Shown piece by piece: positions 1 through 37,029 of a stretch of 64,000 bases of DNA; positions within the stretch are counted from its first letter, which is position 1; every line of letters begins with the position of its first letter. Source of the stretch: Gadus chalcogrammus (Eukaryota; Chordata; Actinopteri; Gadiformes; Gadidae); contig NC_079428.1 of the NCBI RefSeq assembly GCF_026213295.1, forward strand, positions 5,928,866-5,992,865. The letters run 5' to 3'. A model generated the notes under the pieces. That model saw only the letters and a list, made by a program, of their open reading frames with translations. It had not been told where the DNA came from and made no database searches. A program made the translations under genes and the position numbers.

Positions 1-1128
1 GGAGGAAATGGCCGAGGGCAGATTAACTTGTTAGTGCGGTTTCGAGGTTTAAGTATTAAAAAAAAAAAAGAAAAAACATCTCCACTGTAGGAAGGAATCA
101 ACCCAAATGCCAGGGCTTGTGTCACTGCATAACCCCTCATCTGAAAACCATGCCGCTCTTGCCCCAAATATGCACTGCACAGGCTACATTGTGCAGGCTT
201 ACAAGGCCACATTCTCATCGGATGGCTACCGTCCAGTGGTCACAAAGAGGGCTTCTGTGGGACTTGTTTTGATGGATACCCACTCAGACATGGGCTGCTG
301 AGACACATCAAGCACTTTTCGGAATTTAAAAACAGATTTTTAACTCTTGAATGCCGTCCAGCCCACACGCATACATACCAGTGGCACATACACACACAAA
401 CAAAACAAACGTACCCACACACACACACACACACACACAAAAATACACACACACACACACTGCTCAGCAGATGTTGTCCAAGGATGTGTTCCTATTGTGC
501 ACGTGAACATTACGATGCTGAAATGCCCTTGCATCATACTTTCCACTAGGCAGCAATTGTGCGTGTGTTTGTGCATGTGTGTGTATGTGTGTGTGTCTGA
601 ATGTGTGTTTTTGTGTGTGTGTCTGCGTGTATGTGACACTGTACGTGTGTGTGCATGTGAGACACAGTGTGTGTGTGTGTGTGAGTTATTGTGTGTGTGT
701 TTGTGTGTGTGCGTGCGAGTGTGTGTGTGTGTGTGTGTGCTGATCTTGTCCCAGTCACTCAACACGACACTATGAGCTTGTTATTACTGTTTAACAGGCC
801 GTGCTAGACAGCCGGCCCTGTGTTCAAACACTGTGGTCGTCTCTCGCTGTAATGCGAGAGGCGCGGCTACCGCTGGCCACCTCAGGGGGCGCTATTGCTC
901 AAGGGCAGCGCGGCAGGCTTTGTCTCGACACCCGGGGGTTCTGCAGTTACACAAGCAGGCTCTGATTTCGTGGGATTAGCGGTCGATTGGTTGCGTTGTT
1001 GTGTTGATTTTGTTAAGCCATGCAGTCGACGATCGGAGGCGGGGCGGAGTAGTGTGGGCGGGGGGGGGGGGGGGGGGAGAGAAAGAGTGTAAGATGGGAG
1101 AGGAGACGGAGGAGGGGCGGTCACACAC
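1..1128. other. EML-like gene intron with microsatellites
   Basis: No coding exon is seen here. The stretch lies downstream (minus strand) of the last visible EML exon. It holds (AC)n at about 413-460, an imperfect (GT)n block at about 557-740 and a pure G run near 1060-1078. Open frames across it are low-complexity Thr/His or Cys/Val products of the repeats. Confidence 0.6.
413..740. repeat. Dinucleotide microsatellites (AC)n and imperfect (GT)n
   Basis: Two short pure (AC)n blocks lie at about 413-460. After roughly 95 bp of unique sequence comes a long interrupted (GT)n block (557-740) with TA, TC and GC variants, which suggests an old decaying repeat. Confidence 0.9.
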
Positions 1129-13353
<12,225 letters not shown>

Positions 13354-14362
13354 ATTCCGAGCTTTAAACACTAAAAACCTCTAGAAGTCAGACTTGGGTC
13401 GGGGGTGTATCTTCCATGCTGAAAGCTGCTGGTCAGAGGTAACACTTCATGGACCCCCACCCTCCTGCCGAGGTGCTTTTGAGCCGAGCAGCACAGAGGA
13501 CCAGCACGCATGGCAGTGTGAGAGACGCGGTCAGGGAAGAGCTCTCCAAAACGCGCTCCACACGTCCGGACGTTAATCCGGAAGATCACTTTGACACGGA
13601 GCTAAAGCTATGCTGTCAATAAATCCTCATTATCCAGGCACGTTGAGTGGCTCTCATCTCCTGCTTCTTAGTCTTCCTCTGTTTAAACGATTCTGCTGTA
13701 CAAAACGTGTGTTTTGAAACATGTTCTCCAACTTTTTCACTACTGGTAACAGCCCCCCCCCTATGAAATTGTATCACTGTACGCAAAAAAGAAAAAGGTT
13801 TAGCCGAGATTGATTTTAGTTTCGCGGGGATATCCTGCCACCACGTGGCCACGTTTGGTAGTGCGCCTACGCATGTTGCTATAACCGAGGTGGAACCAAA
13901 GTGTTGTGGAAGGTGTTCAGCGGACACTGATCGAGGTAACGCTCATTACGACCACTGTGTTTTCAACATGGAGATGCCCGTAAGCCGGGTTGCTCTGAAG
14001 GAGACTACTTGAAACATATTTTCTCGACAACTGTACGTAGTCTTTCCTCTGATCATTCAAATAAAAGGCAGATTTTTCCATGGGACGTATTCAAGTGCTG
14101 TCATATACATTTGAAAAGGATACTTGATGTTACATGCGTATTACTGATCTTACTGTCTTGACAGTTACCATAATATGGATGTTAGTAGCGTGAGTGTGTG
14201 CTGAGTTTTTGCTAAGCATATTTTTAACAGTAGCGGCAAAGTAAACCATTAGCCAAGGCCTAAATTCAGTATTGCAATTGAACCAACACCTTCGTTTCAT
14301 GTTGTCATCATCCTGCTTATCTAAACGTATTCTCCTGAAGGTCATGTTCTAATGGGTCTACC
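13354..14362. promoter_or_regulatory. Shared upstream region between the EML-like gene and ecsit
   Basis: The two start codons (13353 minus, 14363 plus) are about 1 kb apart and diverge, so this region should hold both 5' UTRs and a bidirectional promoter. No TATA box is obvious. A palindromic CCACGTGG core (E-box type) lies near 13840. No further exon is recognised. Confidence 0.5.
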
Positions 14363-19055
<4,693 letters not shown>

Positions 19056-19083
19056 ACAGCGCCTTCATCGTGCGTGTGTCTGT

Positions 19084-19118
<35 letters not shown>

Positions 19119-20784
19119 TGTCTCTCTCTGTGTGTGTCTGTCTCTCTGTGTCTGTGTGTCTGTCTCTCTCTCTGTGTGTGTGTGTGTGTGTCTCTGTGTG
19201 TCTGTCTCTCTGTGTGTGTGTGTGTCTGTGTGTCTGTCTGTCTGTGTGTGTGTGTGTGTGTCTCTGTGTGAGAAAGATGTGTGGCTGCGTTTGTGTTGGA
19301 AATGTCGCTAAAGAGCAACGGTTAGCTTGGATTAGAGAGAGTACAGAGAAGGTCCATTTGTAGCCACTTATCTCAAGCAATGAATGGCGTTCAAGCAATG
19401 AATAGTGAAATAAAGAATTTCCCACATGACTGGGTTTCTGTTCTTTGGTCTTCATAAATGATTCAGTAGTGCTGTGAGTGGTGGGCTGTGTTTTATTCCT
19501 CAACAGCAGATGAGCATGTTGAAATGCTTGTACGGTGTCTTTAGGCTAATACTGTTACAGCAATTTTTCTGATCCAGTGCAAAATGTAATTACTCGTCCA
19601 GATCTGAACAGAGTAATTTAATTGTTGAGTGGGAGGGTGAGATTCAATCACAGGAACAACCAACCCAAAGGTATAAAATATTTATTTGTCCAGAAAAAAA
19701 AGCATTCCTTTTTTTAAACAACATACGAGTTAGCTTCAAAATTACATTCTCAAATGGCTTGATTTGTTACCGATACCAAACTTGTCGTGCAGGTTTTTTT
19801 TCCTCTGGTTTTATTCAAATATAAAATGACGAGTTAAAGACTATGTGCTCAATGGAACATACAACATTAGAGAGCCAATGAATTGGTCAACATGTAAACG
19901 CATCGCAGCGCCCATTTTGAACCCGCTGTGCATCCACTTACAGCACATGCAAGAAAAAGTGGAGTATCCACAGATGAGAATCAACACAAAACTAGCTAGG
20001 CATACCAATAATAACTAAACAAGCTGTATGACGAAGCTTGCAATAAATAAACAAGGTTACATTTCCATTGAAAGGTGGATTGTAAGAAACCCAATTTGTA
20101 CAAGTAAACGATTTGGCATATTACTTACATATAACTTGATTGTAACAAAAAAAAAAGTATTGTTTCATGTTTTTTTCGCATGGTGAAGTGGAGTTGATGT
20201 TCTAACTAGATCTACACCTGTCTAAGAAGGTTGGGTACAAATTTTAAAAAAAAGCTGGCAATCAGTGGTGTAAGGTCACTAATGCATTAAGCAGCTAGAA
20301 AATGACATGCATAATTTAGTTAAGAGTATACATACTGTATCAAGTGTGAATGCAAACCGTTTATTTGTGCAGTAATAACATAGTAAACAGTCTGCAATTT
20401 GTCAACTCTTTCCAAATAATTACAATATTACAAAAAACCTTGTTAAGACTTGTGCTCTGTGTTTCTGTTAGAAATTAGGTAAAATATAAACAAACTTGTA
20501 GGCGTGTTCCCTGTACAGCATTCAATTAAAAGTAGCCCATGAACAAAGGGGGGGGGGGGGGAATGAGTCCTTACCCCAAGTGAAGGAGTTCAAGTATCTC
20601 TGGGTCTCGTTTGTGAGTGAGGGGACGATGGATTGGGAGATTGGCCGGTTGAAGATGACTGAGATGAGTGATCAACAAAAAGCCATCGCAATCACAGAAA
20701 AGAAGAACGGTAGATGACAGGGAACATGATGGTCATCTCTGGGGTGTAATCTTTTGTTTCTTGTCCCTTTGAGGTTTTTCCAAT
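19056..20784. other. Convergent 3' UTR region of ecsit and the SPINDOC-like gene
   Basis: The ecsit 3' UTR contains a GT/CT compound microsatellite (about 19075-19270) and an AATAAA at 19409-19414. A minus-strand AATAAA (TTTATT on the plus strand, 19681-19686) could end the SPINDOC-like transcript. A G14 run lies at about 20549-20562. No other coding sequence is recognised. Confidence 0.5.
20561..20700 (+). mobile_element. LINE reverse-transcriptase fragment
   Basis: The plus strand reads ESLPQVKEFKYLWVSFVSEG and then TMDWEIGR. This matches the VKEFKYLGVLF-type segment near the end of many fish LINE reverse-transcriptase domains. It is a short 5'- and 3'-truncated relic, antisense to the proposed SPINDOC-like 3' UTR. 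Confidence 0.6.
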
Positions 20785-23700
20785 TTAGCTCCCGTTCGCT
20801 TCTGGAAAAGAAATATGCAGTGAACTAGGTTTGTAGATTGCAGAGGAAATACAACGTGCAATTCCCGACTCATACAATGATATATATCGTTCAAGAGGTA
20901 AGATGTCTCAAAATCTCTTTCAGTCACACCGAAGTCAAAATATTTTGATCAATTATGAATTTGATCTCCTATTCTCCTGTTCCCATTCTTTGCATCCCAG
21001 CGTCCACAACATCAGTTAATTTTCAGCCTGAGACGTACTCAAATAAGCTTTCCTTCACACTAATCCTAATTTATTGAACACACCCAAACAGAATGAAAAC
21101 ACAGAAATGGGATCTAAAAGCACAACTGTAAAAGCTGGTCGTTTTCTCTCCATTTCAAAACACACACACCGGTCTCCCCTTCTTAACCGCCCCCTACACA
21201 CCGAGACCTTTCCTCAGTGATGGGGGGGGGGGGTCACCCTGTTAAACCCCTCGTCCTTTTACCTGCCAGAGTGGCTCCGTGCTGCTGCAGCTGGCTGGTG
21301 AAGAAGCGCTCCCGCTGGGACACCTGCTCGTCCCAGGCGTCCAGGATGCGGCGGCACTCGGGCGGCTCCAGGTTCAGGGTGTCCGGGTGGGCCTCCTCGA
21401 TGTGGGCCCGGACGCCCTCCAGGCTGTGGGAGTAGAGCAGGTCGCCGCACACCATGCACACCAGCAGCTGGTTCAGCGGGTCGTGGTCCATGAGGTAGCG
21501 GCTCCGCCACGCGCCGTCCGAGACGGAGCCCAGGTCCTCGCCGCCGCTGCCGCCGCCGCAGCCGTGGTCGGCGTCCAGGAGGCCGCCGCCGCAGCCGTGG
21601 TCGGCGAAGCCGTGGTCGGGGTCGCCGTCTGGGAGGGGACGAGGAAAGTGTAAAGCTCGATGTGAAGGGGTTACGTTCAAGGCAAGGCAACTTTATTTAT
21701 ATAGCACTTTTCCTACACGAGGCAGAATCAAAGTACTTTGTCATAAAATAAAATAAAATAAAATAGATAAGCAAAGGAAATGACAAGGCAATGTAGTTAA
21801 GATTTAGCAGATAGCTAATGCAAGCATCAATTCACCTTCTAGCGGGACAGTGTCGCTTGAGTACGAATAATAGCCCATTTCAGCGTCTGAGGTCGAGCTG
21901 CGGAAGAAAAGAAAGAAAGAAACGATGTAAATCACATTTTTAGGCTGCGCTTCCACAGACATTGGGAGGTTTATCCAGAACATCCAGTGCTGCTCGCCTC
22001 ATAAGATGTTCCGAGTCCTCGTAGGCAGGGTCACAATCTCCCGGGTCCTATAAGAACACACAGAAAACAAGGTGAGCCGGGTGTGTTTACCGTGACGGAC
22101 AACTGCTTGAGACGGGATCAACTTGGAGCCCCTACCTGGTTCTCGGTATATTGGGGCCGCTCTTGGTCCTTAGCGGGCCTAATGGGCTTCCAGTTGCCAG
22201 GCGCTCTCCTTTGGGACAGCTCCCGGTCCCGGATGGCCTTCCTCGCTCTCTGCTCCTTCTTCTTGACCCTCCAGTATTCCCTCTTCCGCCTCAGGAACTC
22301 TTCCTGGGACTCCCCCGGGATGGGTTTCGGGGGGGCCAGGGTGCTTAAGGGCACCAGTTTGGTCGGGGAGGCCTGCGCGGGTTTGGGCTTCGGGGGCTGA
22401 GCGTGGGCGGGCCTCACGGGGCCGCCGTAAGAGGCGTGGCGACCCGAGGTCGGAACGAGGGGCTCGATGGGGAAGAGGTTGATGCTGGACAGCGGGTTGT
22501 CTGGGGGGGTGAGAGTAGCGAGAGCCGGCGCCGCGTTGCTATTCTCGTGCACGGTCCACCTCCTCACTCTGGACTCGGGCGTCGGCTTCTCCGCCAGCCG
22601 CAGCTCGGCGTCCGACACCCCGTCGGACGAGGGGACGTCGACTTCGCCGTCCGCCGTCGCGCCCTTGTGGCACTCGGACGCGTCGGGGTCACAGGACGTG
22701 CCGGAGGGCGGCCGGGCGTTGACCTCGCGCCGGTCCCGGCCGGGTGAGGAGGTGGAGCTGCAGACCGGCGGTTTGACCTGGAGCAGGTCGGGGGAGCGCC
22801 CGTGGTTGGACGCGGTGGGACTGACCACCAGCAGCGTGGGGATGCTGTGCACCGCGGTGAGAGTGGCGGTGGGGGCCTTGGGCTGCAGGCAGCGTTTGGC
22901 CGGCGGACTCGTCGGGCTCTTCCCCGACGGGGCGTGGTTGACCGAGAGGGGATTCAGAGTCTGAGATACCAAAAAAAGAAAAACAGTTTTTCAAGCTTAA
23001 TCTTGGTGATTGTTAACAGTTCAACGATCGGTGCATTCAGAACATGACAGAATATGTTACTACTCCTAGATTAAGTCCGATGTGCTCTCACGCCTTCGTA
23101 TTCATACCTTCCCTTTAAAAAGCATATAACCTCAATTCATTAAGATGCAATTGTGAATATAAGCAGATCTACATCCGTATTGTGAAAAACTGTGTTTGGA
23201 AAATATCATCCTCATGAATGCATGGGTCTGGACACTCAACATACCTGTGCGTTGTTTTGGGACGAGAGCCTGCTGTTCTGTCTGTGACCCGGCCCCCCCT
23301 TCTGCCTGGCTTTTGAGCGGGCTCTCTGCTGTCTCTTCTTCAGCTTCCAGTACTCCCTCTTCTCCTGCAGGCTGTTGCCACAGCTCATACCGCCCTCCCC
23401 TCCCACAGGCTCCACGAACAGCGGTCTCCTGAACGGCTGCTGTGGGGCGGACGGCCGAGGCTGCGGTAGGCATCGTGAAGGCGGCGCCGCCGGTTGCACC
23501 CTCTGTGGCGGCGGCGGCGGCGTGGCGGGGGAGTGGTGCAGCCTCGGCGGCTCTGAGGAACAACAATGCTGAAGGTGATTGCCCGACTTTTTGGTGCACA
23601 GCCTTTTGGCCCGACGTAGGGGAGATAACGTCTGCGTCGGACCCCCCTCGCCTAAGGCAGTGGGGCACTGGGGGTCCGGGGTTGTGGAGGACAGCGGGGG

Positions 23701-26619
23701 GGAGGATTCGCCGGTCTGAGTTGAGGCATAAGGGTAAAGGTCTCGCGGACAGGCATGCCCCGAGTCATCAGGGTCCGCCTGCCAGCTTTTGATCTGCAGC
23801 GTCAGGTTGGCGGCCAACGGCAGCTTGTCGTCGTCTTCTTCTCCTCCTAGGGAGGCCTCCGGGATCTCCGATTTCATCTCCTGCACCAAGTGCTCGTCTG
23901 AGACGTCCTCCTCTCTCTCGGCTTTACAAGGAGGCGGCGGCTCTGTTTTTATGGCGGCGGGCTGACATTCAGTCACGGTGCTGAGGGATTCTTCCAGCAG
24001 CTTTTTCATGGAGGCCACGGCGAGAAGAGTGGTCGCCTGGGTTTCGGCACTCAGGGTTGGATCGGGCTCTGGCTGAGGCAAGGCCAGCGGAGGCGACGGC
24101 GAGGGGGCCCGTTTGATTGGACAGATGGCTCGTTCAGGTGGAATGTTTAGGTCAGCGGCCGGTAGGGGTTCCCTCTCCACTTTGATCTGCTTCGCCTGCT
24201 GAGGATTAGGCACATTAACATTACAGGAGGGGAGGACGTTCATTTTCTGTATGGCAGAATTCCTGATTTGCGTAGCGGTATTGGCCGTCATGGCCGACCG
24301 CTGAAGGGGCGTCTGCTTGTGGGTCTTCCTCCTTTGCATGGCTGCGTCCCACGCCGGCAATAAGCCGTGCTTCAGCTTAGTGGCCCGGGCCGCCCTCTGC
24401 TCCCTCTTCTTCACCCTCCAGTACTCTCTCTTCTTGGCCATGCGTTGCTCCTCGGTCAGCCCCGCGTCCTCACACGGCGGCGCCAACAGCGAAGAGACCG
24501 CCATCTTCATGACGCAGCCGCCGCCGCCGCCGCCGCCGCCGCCCGTCGCTGACACCTCGGACCCGGCGGCCCGGGGGAACGGAGGGTGCGTGAGAGTGAT
24601 CTGAGCGGCGTTGTGCCCCGCCGAGCGGTTGGAGTGCGCCGCGGCCGATCTCTGAAAGTGCGTCCTGGGCCTGATGGACAGCAGGCGCGGAGGCTTGTTG
24701 GCGGACTGGCCGTCCCGCGGCAGCGTGACTCGGACCTGAGCCGGACGCAGTGGCGGGGGCGGGCGGTGGCCGAGCCGTCCCGAGTACCCGAGCGCGGCGT
24801 CCCTGCCGTGGCCCAGAGGCCCGGCGTGAGACGGATGCGGCGAGTGCGCGACGACGCCATCGTCGGAGAGCAGACAAGAGGTCTGTTCCGCCTCGTGCCC
24901 CGCCGCCGCCGCCGCCGCCGCCGTGTCCGTTGGCACCGGGGGAAGGCTGACGGTCACCGTCCCGTCCTCTTTGATGAACCCGCCGATGGTCTCCGAGGCG
25001 TGGGTGAGCATCCCGCCCGTCGACCGGCCCCCCAGGGCGACGGTCTGCGCTCGGGCCCTCCTCATCTCCTCCAGGATCTTCTGATAACGTTTGACTCTCC
25101 TCATCAGGGAGTCCTTCTCCTTCAGCTGGGCCTTCACCTCCAGGGACTGCTTGGCACGCTGCTCCCGCTTCTTGATGCGCCAGTACTCCCTCCGTCTGGA
25201 GGCCGTCTGCTCGGGAGACTCGTTAGGGAGGATTTTGGGGACGTTCCGCGAATTGTAGATGGCGGCGAGGGACGGGAACTTGACTCTTATGTTCCGTTGA
25301 TTGGAGAAACACTTCTGCGTTTCGATGAGTCTCTGCCGCGGCGTTCGGCATCTGGCGATCGCCCGGTTGACGTTGGAAAAATATGCGTGGTTCGAAAACT
25401 TCCTGGGGTAATCTATCCTTCGTTCCACCTTGACGTTAGGCGTGAAAGCAGGCTGTGTTTTCCTAGAGACCTGCGGGTTTTCTACTTTAATTAATAACGT
25501 GTTCTGATTCGGACTAGGTCCAACTGGGTTCAACCTGGCTGGCCCCGACCCCTGGTCCGTTTTCTCCTCTTTCTTGACAAGTCGAGGCACCGAAGATGAA
25601 TCAAGCGTCACTCGAGCGTTCTGCAGCAAGCGATTGGCAGGTGCCTCTCGAGGCCTGGGGCTACTCACGCTTTGTTTTGGGCACATACTTTGTACACAAG
25701 ATAGGGGAGGGGGATGTTTGAGACCTCCACCGTGCGATACCCCTGCCTTCTGCGTTACCGGCCTCGGGAGCGCTGTTCCTGTGAATTGTGTTCGCTCTCT
25801 GCTTTTCGTCGACCTAGCTGCCAGCTTCGCTCTCTGTTCCCTCTTTTTTATCCGCCACTGCTCCCTACGCTTGGCTACTCTTTCCTCCTCTGACACCGGG
25901 GTCACTCGTGTCTTATCAACACTGTCGTCGCTCCCGCCGGTTACCAAGGCACTCGTTTTGAGTCCGACCTGACTCGCTGCGCTCGCCGCTCCACCCCTCC
26001 CAGCCTTGAGGGAAGCGAGGTGGGTGGACGACGCGGTTTTGAGGCCTGCGGTGACCTCAACGTTTAACGGTTTCGGCTGATTGCATCCTACTTGTGGCTT
26101 TTGTTGTGCTTTAGGTGACGGTACAGCCGGCCTGGGAACACCCGGATGGGGCGTAGCTGGGGAGGAGCTGCCTTTTGTGGACATTTTGGATTGTAGCTGG
26201 CACGCTTCCGTTGTCCCTGATGGGTGCAATGTTACTCTATTTGGAGGCACTGAGGGGGCACTGATGTCCAAGGTAGTTTCACTGGATCTGGATTGAGGTG
26301 AGGTAATAGAGCCACCTAGAGGGCCTCCTGAAGATTGGCATTTCACTGAATCATTATCAAATGCACTGGTTCCATCTGCAATGTGACCCGACGCGGTAAA
26401 CTGTGGCAAAACTTGGTTGAGTTTCATCGTTTGAAACCATCTCTCTTTTTGGCTTGGACTCATGTCCCCTGCATCCTGAACTGGTGCTTTCTCCCTCAGC
26501 GAGGCCTGAGAAACATTCACCACGTTGCCTGAATTCTGCTTCCTTTGCACTGGGGAGCAGGGGGCGGCCTCGCAGCCAGACGTCTGTGATGGGCAGACAT
26601 CGGTGCCCTGCTGCTGCAT
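20785..26619 (-). CDS. spindoc: Large SPINDOC-locus protein with five REYWRxKKREQRA motifs and a C-terminal ZFTA/SPINDOC-type zinc finger
   Basis: Proposed coding exons are 26619-23245, 22960-22136, 22047-21957, 21886-21836, 21628-21263 and 20801-20785, in frame for about 1574 residues. The first two exons and the zinc-finger exon are firm; the two small exons and the last are less sure. A basic motif of the form REYWRxKKREQRA recurs at residues of about 244-269, 470-492, 722-748, 1082-1102 and 1343-1366. A short Arg/Lys-rich predicted helix follows the second copy. Several sumoylation-type sites (IKVE, VKVE, IKTE) are present. The C-terminal module (about 1490-1555) has SRYLMDHD, CMVCGD, an H-x5-H pair and ILDAW, matching the single module of human SPINDOC. 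Its place next to zfta and rtn3 also fits SPINDOC. Human SPINDOC is about 380 residues, so this is roughly four times longer. Orthology rests on position and the zinc finger; the function of the motif region is unknown. Confidence 0.7.
21681..21765 (-). mobile_element. SINE-like tail fragment with (TAAAA)n
   Basis: GGCAAGGCAACTTTATTTAT followed by ATAGCAC is a common end of fish interspersed repeats, read on the minus strand as TATATAAATAAAG. A short AAAAT-type repeat lies beside it. The fragment sits in an intron of the SPINDOC-like gene, just upstream (minus strand) of the zinc-finger exon. Confidence 0.45.
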
Positions 26620-26834
26620 TGCTGGCTTGCTGGACACCAGACCTCCAACGTGGTTTCCGTCCAACTTCTGCCGACCAGGGCGTCCCTTTGTAATTCAGTT
26701 CATTATTCTGCTTTTGGTCAGTTCGAAATCATCCCTCCTACGACGAGTGCGTCCGAGCTACACATCACAAGTGAATGCTGGCCGTCTCTGTGATGTTTCT
26801 GCAGCTGACATCACTCTCATCATCCACATGGGTC
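26620..26834 (-). promoter_or_regulatory. 5' leader of the SPINDOC-like gene with upstream ORFs
   Basis: A strong acceptor (TCTCTACCCCCCAG) precedes 26834 on the minus strand, so the first coding exon has about 215 nt of leader. It contains a 24-codon upstream ORF (ATG at 26829, TAG at 26758-26760), an overlapping 16-codon ORF and a minimal ATG-AAC-TGA just before an in-frame stop. The main ATG at 26619 has G at -3. Confidence 0.55.
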
Positions 26835-27925
26835 CTGGGGGGTAGAGAGGAAAGGTTTTTTTTGTTGGTATATCATGTATGCAGTCACACCGTTACGCCG
26901 TTGACACACTTGGAGACTAGATATAGGTGATGGATTATTTGTTTCATCCAATTAACTGTGATATAGTTAGTGAAATGTGTTGTTTGAATATCATTACAAT
27001 ATTTTAATTATATACCACCGCCTATTATGGTTAATAAATAAAAACGCACACGCGCGCGCGCACACGCACACACAAACACACACACACGTGATGAGTGATG
27101 TTGAATCAGCAATCTATGCGTATTATTCGTAATAACGTTGCAGACCGGAATAAATAGGCTATCAACGCTACATCTATGCCGTAACCGTTAATCATTGTGA
27201 CAGAGGATTTGTATCCGAGGACCTTTAAGTGTGAGATTTTAACATGTGATTAAATTGCATGCTATTTCAAACATGCCATTTCAAATTCCAAATATCCAGG
27301 ATTCTGTAGAATACGAGGGGTTCCTCACATTTGTTTGTGATAGCGAACAGGAACCAGGAAGGAAGCAGAGCAGCACTGTCCCTTTAAACCTGTCCTTTTC
27401 TATCGCCTATTCCATTTGTCGCTAGCCATTTCATTCTTTATACCTCTTTCCCTTGAATCCACAAAGCGATATAGTGAAAACCAACACGAACGCATAAAAA
27501 AATGCCGATACGTACAGGACCCTCGATAAATTCATGCGTGATCTGTGTGCTATGGCTGTGTGTCTCTTGCAGCGGGCACAATGGACAAGATCGTCCTCCT
27601 CTGTCCACACAGACTGGCGCCTGTCTGTGTCCGCTCCCCGTCTCTAGAAAACGAGCTGAACAAGCCACGCTGTAAGACAAGCCGCTAACCGCACACGAGG
27701 ACTGAAAAGACGTGGAAAAACATGCATATGCGTTTACCTTTTAGTTACACTTAACTTTCCGGGACAGTTTGTGAACGTTTGGACAGATATTCTGCCAGGA
27801 CACTGCAGTAGCTACTTTCCGCGAGCCTGCCTTTCTCTCTGTAGCTGCCTTGACAACGATAGAAAGTACCAGGATGTGGGACCTTGATGTGTGTGTGTGC
27901 GTGTCTCTGTGTGTGTCTCTCTGTG

Positions 27926-28016
<91 letters not shown>

Positions 28017-29082
28017 TGCATCGCGTGGACATGTAGGCTTAAACCCTCATCTTTTTTTGAGAGCCCTCGCTTATCATCAAGGGACCTCATTTTATCCATC
28101 CGTGACAAATGATCAAAAAAATAGAGTAGGCCTACTATGGTAAGCACGCTGACGTTAATAGACTCCGTTTAATTTCACTAATACGGTACGCTGAAGGATT
28201 GAATGAGCTAAAATATTTTTAGACTGACACTAGGCGACACAAAGCGTTTGGTAGATGCACCAATTATGAATAATATTAATATCAACCACGTCAACAACAA
28301 TAATAACAGTGGCTGCTTTATAAATTATTGCATTTGTATCGGTTAATGGGGTCGTGGCCAAACCACGTCATTGCAACTTGCAGTTGGACAAAGGTTCCCT
28401 AATTTGTAGGCTTATATTGAGTTGACTACAGTCCATATTTATTTAACGTATTACATTCAAATGACCGCTAGTAGACTACAAGCATTATATAATGTAGGCT
28501 ATTGTTTTGTTTTTCTTAATATATGTGCATTACAGTGTCTAACATGCTATGTGTTGTGTCTCTTTTTTATTCTATTACACGTCCATCCCTGTGTTATACG
28601 TGGTTTGACCTGATTGCGGGGATATATAAAGTATTAGTCCTACTCCATCTGGCCCCCGGGTGCGCGTGTCAATGCGTGAAAGCCGCTACTGTCTCTTTAA
28701 ATTTACCCAGGAGCCCCTTAAGGAGCCCCAGGGGCCCCTAGTACGGCTCCCCACCCTGAAGACAAGCAGAACCTTAAAATACATACTGGAGGCCCGCTAA
28801 AGCGCTTTACAAACAAGAACAACACACACTCGCGGAGCCGAAGACGGACAGAGAACCGGTAAAAATACGGTGGCGATACATAAAAAGTTAACTTGGCTCC
28901 CCGAGCGGAGCGCATGTGGGGGGACGAGGGGTTCATTTATAAATACGGCACAGGCACCCAAAAGCGTTGGGTCCGTCCTCGGCTGCTCGCGAAAAACGGG
29001 TGCCGAATATAACATGCTATGTAACACTGCTGTGTGAAGGCGATTGGGGAGCCACAATCATATTCCAAAAAATCAGCCAGTA
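26835..29082. promoter_or_regulatory. Divergent promoter region between the SPINDOC-like gene and zfta
   Basis: No further coding exon is recognised. A possible non-coding first exon of the minus-strand gene could end at a GTAAAC donor near 27741. On the plus strand TATAAATA at 28938-28945 could be the TATA box of zfta, with transcription starting around 28970. The interval also holds a short CA/CG repeat (about 27047-27090) and a long (GT)n (27889-28014). Confidence 0.45.
27889..28014 (+). repeat. (GT)n microsatellite
   Basis: About 125 bp of GT with a few TCTC interruptions at its left end, in the promoter interval between the SPINDOC-like gene and zfta. Confidence 0.95.
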
Positions 29083-36620
<7,538 letters not shown>

Positions 36621-37029
36621 CAATTGTCTTGTTCAAACTCTGCCTCAGCTTTTTGTCCTCATGTTATTCTCATTAGATGATCAATGCCATTGACTTCCAA
36701 ATTCCGTCAGCCTACCTTAACTATTCTTCCTCCTTGATGTATGATAGATACTGAACCTAACACTAGGACCAGGTATTCATTATATATCAATATAGTAGCA
36801 TGGGAGTTATAGTTCCAATCCCTAAACCAGTTCTTAAGCTTAGTATATATGCAGCTCTTTAGTGGGTGTTTAACACAGAGTATTCATATCCATGTACATT
36901 TCTGTGGGTTTTAATAATACATTAGATTTTATAGTGCCTTTCATCAGGACCCATGGTGCATATATGAGACATCATTTCTGGGTTAATACTATGCCCTAGG
37001 TAAAACAAAATGATCAACACAGCACTGTC

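Noticed and set aside
20735..20801. Basic C-terminal tail KRTGAKLEKPQRDKKQKI for the SPINDOC-like protein
   Set aside because: The acceptor before 20801 is good, but the upstream exon ends in phase 1, so the in-frame reading is a short EANGS tail; the basic tail would need another donor.
24586..25494. 302-residue plus-strand open frame
   Set aside because: It lies opposite the motif-rich SPINDOC-like exon, is Arg/Leu low-complexity, and lacks domains or splice context.
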